DNA of 64,000 nucleotides, taken from assembly GCA_012295275.1 (NCBI GenBank), contig CM022678.1, forward strand, positions 8,993,228 to 9,057,227, read 5' to 3'. This DNA is from Chrysomallon squamiferum (Eukaryota > Mollusca > Gastropoda > Neomphalida > Peltospiridae). Every line of letters begins with the position of its first letter. Within the stretch, counting starts at the first letter, position 1. Below the pieces are notes generated by a model. That model made no database searches and had not been told where the DNA came from. It worked only from the letters and a program-made list of their open reading frames with translations. Both the position numbers and the translations under genes were made by a program. Of the stretch, positions 9,790 through 20,149 are shown in pieces.

Positions 9790-11700
9790 AAGCATGACAA
9801 ATACTTCGACTTTTTGCTAATCATGTTAAACAGGTTATGTCAACTATTATTTCATCAGAACAAAGCTGTGGTGTAAAAGGAAGAGACGTTGCTGATAATA
9901 TTGTGTAGTGAGGGATGTTACAGATATTGCTGAGTTAAATAATACTGAAGGGTTTATTGTTAAAATGGATCAAGAAAAAGCTTTTGATAGAGTTTCACAT
10001 AGTTTTATTTGAAAAGTTCTGAAAAAATTCAATTTTGGTGATAAATTGATAACGTGGATTAAAATACTCTATAATGATGTAAAAAGTTGTGTCAAGATTA
10101 ATGGACATTTAACACTTTTCTTTAATATTACAAGAGGTGTTAGACAAGGATGTCCAATACCAATGATGCTTTATCTTATTGTAGCTGAACCCTTAAATAA
10201 TTTAATTATAAATAGACACAGCATGAATGGAATTAGAATAACAAATGAATTTAGTTGTTTATTATTTCAGCATGCAGATGATTCTACTGTAACAGTCTGT
10301 GATGCTCAGTCAGTAGAATCTGTTTTTAATACAGTAAATGTGTAAAAGTCAATATAGGTAAGTCAGAAGTACTTTGTCTTGGTAAGACTATAAAAGAAAA
10401 CTTATCTTTTAACATTCTGATATTAATGAGTAAAGATTGTGTTGAAATTCTAAGTGTATATTTAGAACCAAATAATGTGAAAGGTTGAACTGGAAAAATA
10501 AAACGTTCATTTACAGTTAAAATATTTTATTCTATTTTGCTTTCACCTACATTTGAAGAAAAATGGACTAAGCTTGGTTTTAACATATTCTGGAGACCAG
10601 TTTGGAAATGGATACACTACAGTGTTAAATTTACTGAATTTACTGACTTAGATTTGAGAACAGCTCGTTATGTAATATATACATATAGTAAATTATGTAG
10701 ATATGGAAAAATCTCATCTAGTGTATGTCCAGTGTATCTGAAGGATAATGAAGATGTGTGCCATTTATTTTTGTATTGTGAAGAATTGTCGGAACTAAAA
10801 TCTATCTTTCATGAAATATTTATTCAAAAAAAATCTATTAATATTTGGATGTTATCTAAGAATAGAAAATTGTTCAATAGAATTTTAAAGTATTATTCTA
10901 TCAATTTATAGAATATCAGTGTTCAAGAGGTGTGGGATAGATGAATTGAAAGGAACAAACATTAATATAATACATTTCTTCAGACATTATTTTTATCAAG
11001 GCTTTGAAATAAGCATTGTTTTATTCCTTTTAGCTTCAAATTTGTACTAGAGGTAATCAAAACCATTTCTTGTTTTGTTTTGAATATAATATATACACAT
11101 AGAAAAATTATGTAGACATGGAAAAATCTCATCTAGTTTATGTAATATAAAATCTGAAGGATAACTAAATTTATTTATTTTTGTATTGTGAAGGAAAAAT
11201 TTGTATCTTTTTATGAAATATTTAAGAAAACAGGGTTTTCATTAGATCAGTTAAGAGACTGTTAATATTTGGATGTTATCTAAGAATTAAGAATTGTTGT
11301 TGGATAATTTACAGAATATCATTGTCAAAGAGGCATTTGATAGATGAGTTGAAAGAAACAAACATTAATATAATACATTTTTTCAGACATTGTTTTTTTT
11401 ATCAGGGCTTTGAAATTTTATTCTTACTCAGGACTGTATTAAAAACAAAGTTTCATATTATTAACAAATATATTAAGAATAATATTTTTGTAGAATTAAA
11501 AGATGAAATGCTTATTTTCAAAATCCTTTCATTAACTATCATAAAAAATGGTAAAAATTTTTTTTACTGTTACAATTAAAATTGTATTCAAAGTTTGGCT
11601 GATATTGCAAATAATGTGTAATAACATCTATTTTTCCTTGTTTTTACATATTGTTTTTAATGTTGTTATTGACATCTGTTGATTATATCAAAATAAATAA
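9790..11700 (+). mobile_element. Decayed LINE fragment (L1/Tx1-like reverse transcriptase), copy A
   Basis: The reverse-transcriptase region reads MDQEKAFDRVS at about 9,965, then FITWIKILYND-like sequence, RGVRQGCPIPMMLY, and a degenerate catalytic box QHADDST (His for the usual Tyr, about 10,268-10,285). Frames are broken by a TGA in the first helix region and by several frameshifts. Compared with copy B, about 820 bp are missing at about 10,503. The 3' part (about 10,670-10,990) is repeated at about 11,090-11,390 with unrelated sequence between. It ends near an A-rich stretch at 11,690-11,710. The Tx1-like assignment rests on motif style and is tentative; it is certainly inactive. Confidence 0.8.
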
Positions 11701-12040
11701 AAAAAAAACTTTATATGTGGCAAAGGTTTGTTGGGTTTCTGAAATCAGTCAGATGAATGGAAAAAAATGTCATTTCCCAATCTAATAGAAGTGCCTGATA
11801 TATCTAAGATCATAATATATGTTATTTTTTTTCTGTGGAATAATGCATATGAAAAATGATTTTTAGTTTCTTGTTAAAAATTTTGTCATTCTTATGTTTC
11901 AAAATACATTTAAAAGATACTGATTTTTCAACAAACATTCATTTGTATCAGTAAATGGATTTATACATATAACACTAAATAATGTTAATAATAATAAAAA
12001 AACAAAAAAAATTAAATTGTCTTTGTTTTTACTTTTTCAG
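11701..12040 (+). other. Intron between the LINE and exon A4
   Basis: AT-rich, ending in a good acceptor (CTTTTTCAG, 12,032-12,040). From about 11,917 it is shared by copies A, B and C. Confidence 0.5.
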
Positions 12041-12135
12041 ACATATATCACAAATCAGACAAGTGTTGTTATCTAAACATCAGAATGGGACACACACAGA
12101 CAGCAGAACAGAAAGAGAAGTTTATCAAAAAACTG
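12041..12135 (+). pseudogene. Exon A4 (copy A), with a 2-bp deletion
   Basis: In copy C (61,094-61,190, 97 bp) this exon is open and reads LLPQIRQVLLSKHQNG, then QTAEQTEMFLNKL. Here it is 95 bp, with GGGACACACACAG instead of GGGACAAATATACAG. The same 2-bp loss is in copy B. Splice sites (TTTTTCAG and CTG|GTATGA) are intact. Confidence 0.65.
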
Positions 12136-12229
12136 GTATGAAAAGCTCACACATTAACTAATCTGATTCATTTACATTCTTCTTAGTTTTCCTATTGGTA
12201 ATATATTCTCAATAATAAAAGTAAGAAAA

Positions 12230-12790
12230 GCAGATTAGAGCAAGGAGAGTCTATAATAATAAGCAAGGAAAAGTAATTGTAGTATACAAATAGCTTGATA
12301 ACTTAGCAAGGAGAGTCTATAATAATAAGTAAAGTAATTGTAGTATACAAATAGCTTGATAACTTAGCAAGGAGAGTCTATAATAATAAGTAAAGTAATT
12401 GTAGTATACAAATAGCTTGATAACTTAGCAAGGAGAGTCTATAATAATAAGTAAAGTAATTGTAGTATACAAATAGCTTGATAACTTAGCAAGGAGAGTC
12501 CATATAATAATAAGTAAAGTAATTGTAGTATACAAATAGCTTGATAACTTAGCAAGGAGAGTCCATAATAATAAGTAAAGTAATTGTAGTATACAAATAG
12601 CTTGATAACTTAGCAAGTAGAGTCCATAATAATAAGTAAAGTAATTGTAGTATACAAATAGCTTGATAACTTAGCAAGGAGAGTCTATAATAATAAGTAA
12701 AGTAATTGTAGTATACAAATAGCTTGATAACTTAGCAAGGAGAGTCCATAATAATAAGTAAAGTAATTGTAGTATACAAATAGCCTGATA
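12230..12790 (+). repeat. 61-bp tandem repeat, 9 copies
   Basis: The unit is GTCTATAATAATAAGTAAAG, then TAATTGTAGTATACAAATAG, then CTTGATAACTTAGCAAGGAGA. It starts about 110 bp after exon A4. The same array follows the same exon in copies B (11 units) and C (11 units), so the array predates all three copies. Confidence 0.93.
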
Positions 12791-13629
12791 AATTAGTATT
12801 CTTCCATATTTTCATATTTCCATTAGCATTGTTTTATTTCTTTTTAGCTTATATTTGTACTAGAGATAATCAAAACCATTTCTTGTTTTGTTATTGAACT
12901 TGCCAGAATACAGTCAGCTTTATTTTGTTTTGATTTGAAAGTTTAAAAATTAATTTTGCTTTTGTTTTTACTATAATTTGGTGATTCTTAGAATTTAGTA
13001 TATTTATAATTTAGTAATTACAAAAAAAATAATAGAAATGTCATCAAATAATCTGTCCTAACCTGGCAGAAATAGAAGCATCTGCAGAGGTTGTTGTTGT
13101 TGTTATAGTAACAGCAGTAGTAGTAGTACAACCCATTGTTGTATTAGTGTTAGTACTTAATAATAATAGTTCTTGTTTGTGGTAATAGGTGATATTTTAG
13201 CCAATGATGCTTTGTGATCATAATGTATCTTGTGTGACTAATAGTCAGAAAAATACTAGCTGTAGTCATAGTACTAGTTGTAGTAGTAGTAGAAGAAGTA
13301 CTAATAGTAATTTTGTTGTTGCAGTAGTAGAAGTAATAGAGGGAGTGTGAGTATATGACAGTTAAATGAGAAATTGTTATGATAAAAGTAAAAAGAAAAG
13401 TAGCTGTGGCAACAGGAGCAGTAGTTGTAGTAGTAGTAGTAGTTGTTGTTTTTGTTGTAGTAATTATAAAATAATAGATTTCTTTGTTGAATTGGGGAAA
13501 AAAAGAAAGAAAACTGATTAATTCTTTATTTAATATTCTATTTTTTTTTTTTTTTTTAAATTTATTTAATATCTGATTCAGTATTTTATTGATTGATTGA
13601 TTTCTTTATTTATTTATTTATCTGCTCAG
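12791..13629 (+). other. Intron with trinucleotide repeats
   Basis: It contains short GTT and GTA runs (about 13,090-13,460) and a poly-T near 13,542. The segment 12,826-12,885 is a short dispersed piece, also found at 11,009, 32,044, 61,991 and, inverted, near 43,776. No gene seen. Confidence 0.5.
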
Positions 13630-14072
13630 ATGAGGCACCCACCAATCAGAATCAGACCAGTGAGTTGTCCACTTTCTTGGTTAATGTCGAGTCAAAGTTT
13701 TGCTGATGATCAGCTCAATGTTGGTGACCTTGAGCCCCACAGACACTGCAGCCGACCATGTTGAACTACAACGATTCTGACAGCAGAAGTTGAAGAGTGT
13801 CACACCAGGTGACCAATCTCAACAGTCGAATGTCAGTGATCATGGAGAAAAACTTGAACCTTTAATGTCAGCTGAGCTAAAACCAGCCAAAGAAAAACAC
13901 TTAAATCATTCAAAAGCAGAGGAAAGAGACGAGACTCCCAGAAAGAGGACAACATCTCCAACAAAGCCTAGGAAACCTCCTCAAACATCACCCATCACAG
14001 CTGATGTATTTCCAGTCAAGGGGAGATAACTGGAAGCCACTGTTTCTCTGAGTCTCAACACCAGATGAACCA
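13630..14072 (+). pseudogene. Exon A5 (copy A), related to the minus-strand exon at 43,830
   Basis: The acceptor is TGCTCAG and the donor CA|GTAAGT. The open part reads VTPGDQSQQSNVSD, AELKPAKEKHLNHSKAEERD and KPRKPPQTSPITADVFPVKG, a hydrophilic, basic, probably disordered linker. Upstream, the frame is interrupted by stops around ADHVELQRF. The minus-strand copy in D reads LESLTPGHQSQIENV and LKPGKEKH, and D also carries a CAMSAP-like coiled coil. This exon may therefore come from a CAMSAP/Patronin linker; that is inference. Copy B has the same exon with one fewer base near the end. Confidence 0.5.
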
Positions 14073-15432
14073 GTAAGTTCATTTCAGTGTCTGATACTCC
14101 ACTAACACAAGGATAACTGAAAATTATGTAGGTGAAGGTCACGGTGAGGGTGATGGTAAAGGACATATGCCATTTTACATTAACCTTGATGTTTACATTA
14201 ATCCTAAAAAACAGAATTCAGAAAACACTTTGATCAGAAGACAGTAGTGGTAATAGATTGTTCTAAACTATTTATACAGTGTCTTAAAAATCTTAATGAG
14301 CACAGACTTGGACATTATACAAACACAACAACAAAACATATTTTTGATAGTATTTTATTGAATAAACTTCTTCCAGGAGTCTTTGTATTAGCAGACTGAG
14401 TCTGACATTGCTGTGTGTGTAAATGAACAAATCCCATGTTTACTAATGGTGTTTCACATCACTGTCTGTGGATGTCGAGACAAACTGACCATGTTAGATT
14501 CATCTTGAACAAGTGATTGGTCTTAGGAAGAATGAATACACTGTGCTGCAGGGAAAGCTTTCCACTTGACTTTTGATCAGTGAGGAATCAGAAGACTCAC
14601 TGTCACTGGTTGATGAGATTGTAAAGTTGGCTGTGCATTGACAAACGTATGAATCAGTTGTGTCCTTTAACTGGAAGAATGGGTTGTTATTGTTATGTGT
14701 GGTTCTGACTGCAGAAACAGGGCTTACCATTGTAGATGCAGATCAGAGTGTACATTCACACAGTCTGATCAGAGTTTGCAGTGTTTAAGTAGCTTACAAA
14801 GTCCTCAAGCTGCATGATGAGGTACAGGAGTGTACTGAAGAAACTGGATCTAGTTTTGTCAGAAAAACCATAAACCCCATTTCTGTAGTAAGAGCCACAT
14901 ATAAGATTAAAACACAGATATTGTTATATTCAGAATGTTGAAATGTTTCAGATATTTTTACTTGGCTTAGTTCATAACTTGATAATTAAAATAGTTTTTT
15001 AAAAACTGATTTATTTTGCATTATAGTTATGAATATTCATGATGCATCCATTATATGCAAATAATCTGAACTTGATTTCCAACTGGGGTTGTGTAAGAAA
15101 TTTCCACAAAGAAAATGTATTGATATATTAAATAATATGTGTATTTATTCATTTACACAGGATTAGAATTTCCTGGTCTGTTTTTCTGTAATATGAAAAA
15201 TAAAGTAATGTATGATCTCTAAAATTTCAAATAACAGAGAAATAATTGTCTTTTAACAAGTTATATTCAGGAAATTTTATATTTTTTTTATTGTTAAAAG
15301 TTTTATTTAAATATTTAATGTAGAGAAATATATAATTAGATAAAAAGTTTTTTTTTAACTATAACCATTTATTGTATTTTTATGCATGTATTTTGTTATA
15401 TGCTTATACAACTCAGTTTTTTCTATGTTCAG
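14073..15432 (+). other. Intron after A5
   Basis: AT-rich. About 13,850-14,900 contains several unconvincing open frames on both strands. Copy B lacks roughly 14,430-15,215. No gene supported. Confidence 0.45.
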
Positions 15433-15539
15433 TATTTCAGAAACTGTGACTGCTTGTTACTGAAAGTTGAAATCCTTCTTCAGCATTTTGATCTGCTATT
15501 GGTGATGTGATGTCACCTGCATTTTCACTGGATTCAGAG
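15433..15539 (+). pseudogene. Exon A6 (copy A), degenerate
   Basis: Acceptor AG lies at 15,431-15,432 or 15,440-15,441, and the donor is GAG|GTTAGT. One frame reads NCDCLLLKVEILLQHFDLLL and then stops. Another reads DVMSPAFSLDSE to the donor. The two together suggest one exon broken by a frameshift. Copy B (34,017-34,124) has a similar break and a 3-bp difference. Confidence 0.45.
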
Positions 15540-15700
15540 GTTAGTTGTTTTTTTTTTTTATTTTGTTTATAAGAATGACAGTCCTTAAGTATCACAGATA
15601 TATGGTTTATTTTAATTATAAATGTTGTTTGATATAAAATTTAGCTTCAAAGAATGATCAGATACAATTTTCTTTTTCTGATTTTTTTTTTTTTTCACAG

Positions 15701-15768
15701 ATGCCAATTTTGATTTATCAAGAACCTGTGAGGATTATCTGAAAAACAGCTGAAACCACTTTCCTCTG
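15701..15768 (+). pseudogene. Exon A7 (copy A), degenerate
   Basis: A long poly-T tract and CACAG precede it and CTG|GTATGT follows. The best frame reads DANFDLSRTCEDYLKNS, then a stop. The phase does not chain with A6 or A8 without a frameshift. Copy B has a 2-bp longer version. Confidence 0.45.
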
Positions 15769-16156
15769 GTATGTAGCAAAAGTTTTATTTCTCTGTAACA
15801 TTTGTAAGGAATTTAATGTATTTATGCAATAATTAAGTAGCCTAAAATTGTCAAGGATTGGGGAAAATAATGAAAAATGAAAAGATAAAATCATGAAAAA
15901 ATCTTTATTATTAGACAGGGTCCTTCGTTAAATGGATTATTTATTTATTTATGATTTCAGTTTATTGTTTTTCTTCTTACTGTCATCATTATTATTATTA
16001 ATATAATTTATTTATCTGTTTTAATCATCATTATTGTTATTTTTATTTTGTTATTGTTATTATTATAAAGATTTGTTCTATGACTTCTGTGATGATAGCT
16101 AAATGTGATTGTTTTTTAAATTTCAGTATATCACATATTTTTGTTATTTCACACAG

Positions 16157-16283
16157 TTCTCTGGTGTGAGACACTTCAAGTCTACCTGACTGTGAAGATT
16201 TCTGGTGAAACATTGGCTGACTACAATCTGAACAAACTGGAGGAAGGATCCCAGCTCTGTTATAAAATCTTCATTTACATCAG
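16157..16283 (+). pseudogene. Exon A8 (copy A), open over its length
   Basis: Between ACACAG and CAG|GTACTT one frame is open for 41 codons: LWCETLQVYLTVKISGETLA, then DYNLNKLEEGSQLCYKIFIY. This is the best-preserved exon in the 3' half of copy A. In copy B, CTT CAA has become CTC TAA, which gives a stop at 34,751-34,753. Amphipathic composition suggests a helical protein; the family is not recognised. Confidence 0.6.
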
Positions 16284-16650
16284 GTACTTTGTTACACCTT
16301 GTTGTATTTGATTTAGATTCTTGAGAAAAATGGTTTTAATGTTATTCTGTTTACAGAGATAACAGGTCAGTAACAGTAAAATGATAGCAGCAATTCATCT
16401 GGTGACACAACATTTATGAATGTGGCATTTTGGAAATACAGATTTTTAAAATAGTTTTAAAATAAAATATTATAAAATATTATATTTTTTGTTATTCTTA
16501 TTATCTGATTTAAAAGGGTATACATGTCCAAGCAAAGAATTAGTTTTTAATTGTGTTTTTGGTTTTCAAAAGAAAAGTGAATTTTCTAAATTATAATATA
16601 TTGGGTTTTAGAGTCAACTGTTAATTGAGATATTTCACATTCCACTGTGC
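16284..16650 (+). other. Intron sequence
   Basis: AT-rich, shared with copy B. No gene seen. Confidence 0.45.
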
Positions 16651-17090
16651 ATGTGCCCATTGCCGGGTAATTCAAGGATGCAGATTGCGAGATCTCGGCA
16701 AAACAGCCCTACTTGCAAATTGGTGGACAAAACCAATCATTCTGTAATGGGAGGCCATGACCATTGTTCAGTTATTAACTGTTCCAATTGCAGACATCTG
16801 AGAAATTTGTTATCCTTCTATCAATATCAGGAACATTTGTGGGTAATCACTTCACATAGAAATGGAAAAAGATTTTAATGTTACTGAAAACACGAGGGTT
16901 TGTTCAGCATATTTTGTAGGTGGGAAGCCAGTGAACTATGTACCCACCCTGAGTATTAGATGGGAAATTGTCACAACACCTAGGATAACAAAAACAAATG
17001 AAATTAAACACATGGTTCAGATAACTGCAGAGAACAATAGTTTCAGTTATGTTCTTAATTATTCAGTCTACTGCAACTAGTTGAGGTGTT
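16651..17090 (+). pseudogene. THAP-type zinc-finger fragment (copy A), broken
   Basis: In one frame it reads GHDHCSVINCSNCRHLRNLL and EHLWVITSHRNGK. After a frameshift at about 16,868 it continues DFNVTENTRVCSAYFVGGKP and VNYVPTLSIRWE. The spacing C-X4-C ... C-X2-(H) and the VCSxxFVGGK segment fit the THAP domain, a DNA-binding zinc finger found in transposase-derived proteins. The last metal ligand is Tyr (CSAY) instead of His, and the frame is broken, so it is not functional. It sits in an intron and may be the 5' part of a DNA transposon. Sequence to about 17,560, shared with copy B, could be the rest. Confidence 0.7.
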
Positions 17091-18326
17091 TGTTGCTTGG
17101 AGTCACAAATACTGAGTAGGGGTTGTACAAGTATGTAGGTGTTTATGTATATAGAGAACACACTATACTGAGACCTTTTTAGCCATCGATTCCAAGTTAA
17201 CAAAAGTCCATGACAGACATCATGGTCTTTTATGCTTGTGGACATAAAAGCTTTGTACATATCCATCCTAGAAATTTTTAAAATCATTTGAAATCAGGTG
17301 TTATCAAAATCCTAGGGTACAAGTTGAAGAGACTTTGTCCAAGTTGTTGCACTGCATTTTAATATGAACCATTCTGTTGTAGATTTCTGCAGACCCTTTT
17401 TCTACGGCCCATCCACCATCTAATTGAAAACATGTAGATGTTAGTTGTCAAAGTTTAAAGTCTCTGTGAAGCTACTCATGTCACCCATAAGAACCTGTCA
17501 AGCTGCTAATTTGTAAATAGACTAGTTTCACTTGTAAATAGACTAGTTTCAGTCTGTTTTGTCAAAGGATATTTCTCTTTTTAGTAAAAAAATATTTTGT
17601 ACATGTTTAGGAATGAATATGAGACATTTTAATTTTCTCAAAACATTTTCATGCTGAAGCATTAATATGAGATTATTTTAGGTATAAGGAGATGTTTTAA
17701 TGTGTGATAAAAAGAGGAAAATACAGCTGAAGACTTTAAACAGTGGTGATGTCTTTTCTCCTCAATCAAGATATCATTTTATAATTTTATGTTTTTATGT
17801 TCTTTAATGACTATTAAATTATTACTGTTTAATCAGGTATTTCTAGTTTAATACATTCAGTCAAAGATTAATATTAAAATTAAAATAAACTGTTCTACAA
17901 AAACAAAACAGATACTGTCTTCAAACATCAGGGCATTCTATTCTGAGCCTAATGTGAGAAGATTTTATTAATATGGAATAGTTGTTGTTATGGAAAATAT
18001 TTAAAAGATCATCATTGTCATTTAATTCTGTTTTATCAAGAAACTGATTATGGAAAGTTAGAATGTTCAGTCACTAATATCTCAGGAACTATATTTTTAA
18101 TTTTTATATAGTTTTCACTGTGAAGACAAAGCTCATCTAGAAAAGTTAAAAAACATCAAAATGTAAACTTTATGACCAGCAACCCATTTTGTGCTGGATG
18201 GTCATAAATAAATTTCTGTTTTCTACAACAGGTGTATTTTTTGGCAGGTGTGTGTGTGTATATGAGTGTGTGTGTGTGTGTGTGTGAATTGAAATTTGAA
18301 ATTTATTTTCCTCTTCATATTTACAG
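17091..18326 (+). other. Intron, possibly containing transposon remnants
   Basis: The first about 470 bp follow the THAP piece with high conservation to copy B. They contain a frame on the minus strand (about 17,287-17,063) without known motifs. A TG run lies at 18,248-18,287. Confidence 0.4.
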
Positions 18327-18444
18327 GTGTCACTGTTGGTGTAGCTGCTCAGTGTAGTTTCTGTGTAACTTTGACACATGAGATGTCACAAGAAAAACTT
18401 TGACTGGTAGAGAGTTGATGGAAGGACTCATCAACAGGTTGCAG
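18327..18444 (+). pseudogene. Exon A9 (copy A), one frameshift; absent from copy B
   Basis: The acceptor is TTTACAG and the donor CAG|GTAACA. One frame reads VTVGVAAQCSFCVTLTHEMS up to a stop. After a one-base shift it reads TLTGRELMEGLINRLQ to the donor. Copy B lacks this exon: the DNA corresponding to about 18,290-18,715 is missing at about 36,814, where a longer TG repeat sits. Confidence 0.5.
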
Positions 18445-19440
18445 GTAACAGAATCCAGCAGACTGTTAGTATTTCACACACACACATGGTTCATGCAGTC
18501 TGGTGATACGTGAAATAATCACTGTTTTCTACTAAAGTTAGTCTACATTTGTTTTTAGTTTTATATTATCACATAGAAGTACATTTTGCCTCCATTTGTA
18601 TTCAGTGACCATGTGACTACATTTTGCAATAGGCTAGTGGACTTCAGTTATTTCACTGAAATAAAATGTATTAATAATTCACTGGGAGGGAAAGTGTTTT
18701 ATTGCTGTTCTCAGGTGTCTGAATAATTGAATCACAAACAAAAATAATGCTTCTAATATTTCCAGTTACTTCAATTTTAGACATTTCCTTTTCACACTGT
18801 TCAGTTAATTGATAGAGGTTTGTGGTTGTGACCAAGTACTGCATTTGAAAACTGGTTACCACTAGCTGGTCACATGGAAGATCATGAATAGCTACATAAA
18901 TTCATTGTTTTAGTGTTGATTAGAGATTGACAATAAACCACAGTTGTTTGTTTATAAATAAAATGAATTCAGATGGATTATGATAGATAACAGTACACAA
19001 TTACCTCTACAGTAAAGATTACAATTTACAAACCTAAGGAACCTAGGATCTGAGACTTGAGGTTCCACTGACTTGAAATAGTAGACTTGACATGGTAGAC
19101 AACAAGTAATTATACACTTTGATTCAGGTTGTAGAAATATCATCCTGAATGAAACAATTCCAGTGAAAGTCTGTCTCTCGTGTGTCATTGATGTAACTGT
19201 GGAAGTCAGGTTTCTAATATTTCTTAATAAGTGATTTTTAAAGAAAAGTCTACCCATTTCAATGAACAATAGCTACTTAATATTTTCAATTAAATTGATG
19301 CACAATATAGATAAGTAAGTTTTGAAGCAGTAGATTAATTAGCCCTAACAGCAAATATATATATAGTGTGTTACTTTATTGTAATAAAAATTATTAGTAT
19401 TAATATTAAAGCAGTAGATATTTTCACTACTATTATTACC
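18445..19440 (+). other. Intron
   Basis: AT-rich. About 18,715-19,330 is shared with copy B (36,815-37,425). No gene supported. Confidence 0.45.
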
Positions 19441-19441
19441 G

Positions 19442-19488
<47 letters not shown>

Positions 19489-19509
19489 CTTCTTCTTCTT
19501 CTTCTTCTT

Positions 19510-19578
<69 letters not shown>

Positions 19579-19579
19579 T
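19441..19579 (+). repeat. Compound GTT-CTT-ATT microsatellite
   Basis: Three consecutive pure blocks, (GTT)n, (CTT)n and (ATT)n, of about 14-17 units each, end only a few bases before a TATAG acceptor. The homopolymeric open frames across it are artefacts. Confidence 0.95.
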
Positions 19580-19583
19580 ATAG

Positions 19584-19650
19584 GATGGTTTGATGGAGTT
19601 CAGTGCACAGACATGTGAAAGCAGAAATGAAAATCTGTGGCCAAGTTTGA
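19584..19650 (+). pseudogene. Candidate exon A10 (copy A)
   Basis: After TTTATAG the sequence reads DGLMEFSAQTCESRNENLWP, then SLMKI and a stop. Composition is plausible for coding sequence but I see no clear donor, so the 3' limit is approximate. Copy B lacks the segment of about 19,360-20,855 that contains it. Confidence 0.35.
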
Positions 19651-20096
19651 TGAAGATTTGAGTTTTGCTATCAAAGTTTTGATAGTTGATGCCAGACTGA
19701 TTGAGAAATCATGAAACAGATGCTGGATTCAGTTCTGCCTCTTTTTTCAGTCAGTCACAGCAGTGAGAAAAATGTTTGACCAGACACAGCACCAAGTACA
19801 GTCAAGTCTGCAGCAGTCTTAAACAAGAACAAATATTTCAAATGATACTAATGAGTGAGAAAAATAAAAACATTCAGACAATACATGATAGGGAAAATGA
19901 TGTTTATTTCAAAGTGTATTTCAAACAGTGGTGAAAAATATGACATTAAGTCTTATGATATAAATTTGAAAAGAAAGAGAATATGATTGATCATAGAAAT
20001 TACTGATTACTTACATTAAAAAAAAAAAAAATAAAAAAATAATGTTTATTTTAAGGACTTTTTAAAAAAAATATATTTCTTGTTTCATGTTTTTAA

Positions 20097-20149
<53 letters not shown>

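Noticed and set aside
12230-12790. CRISPR-like array
   Set aside because: The 61-bp units are contiguous tandem repeats without unique spacers, and the setting is eukaryotic.
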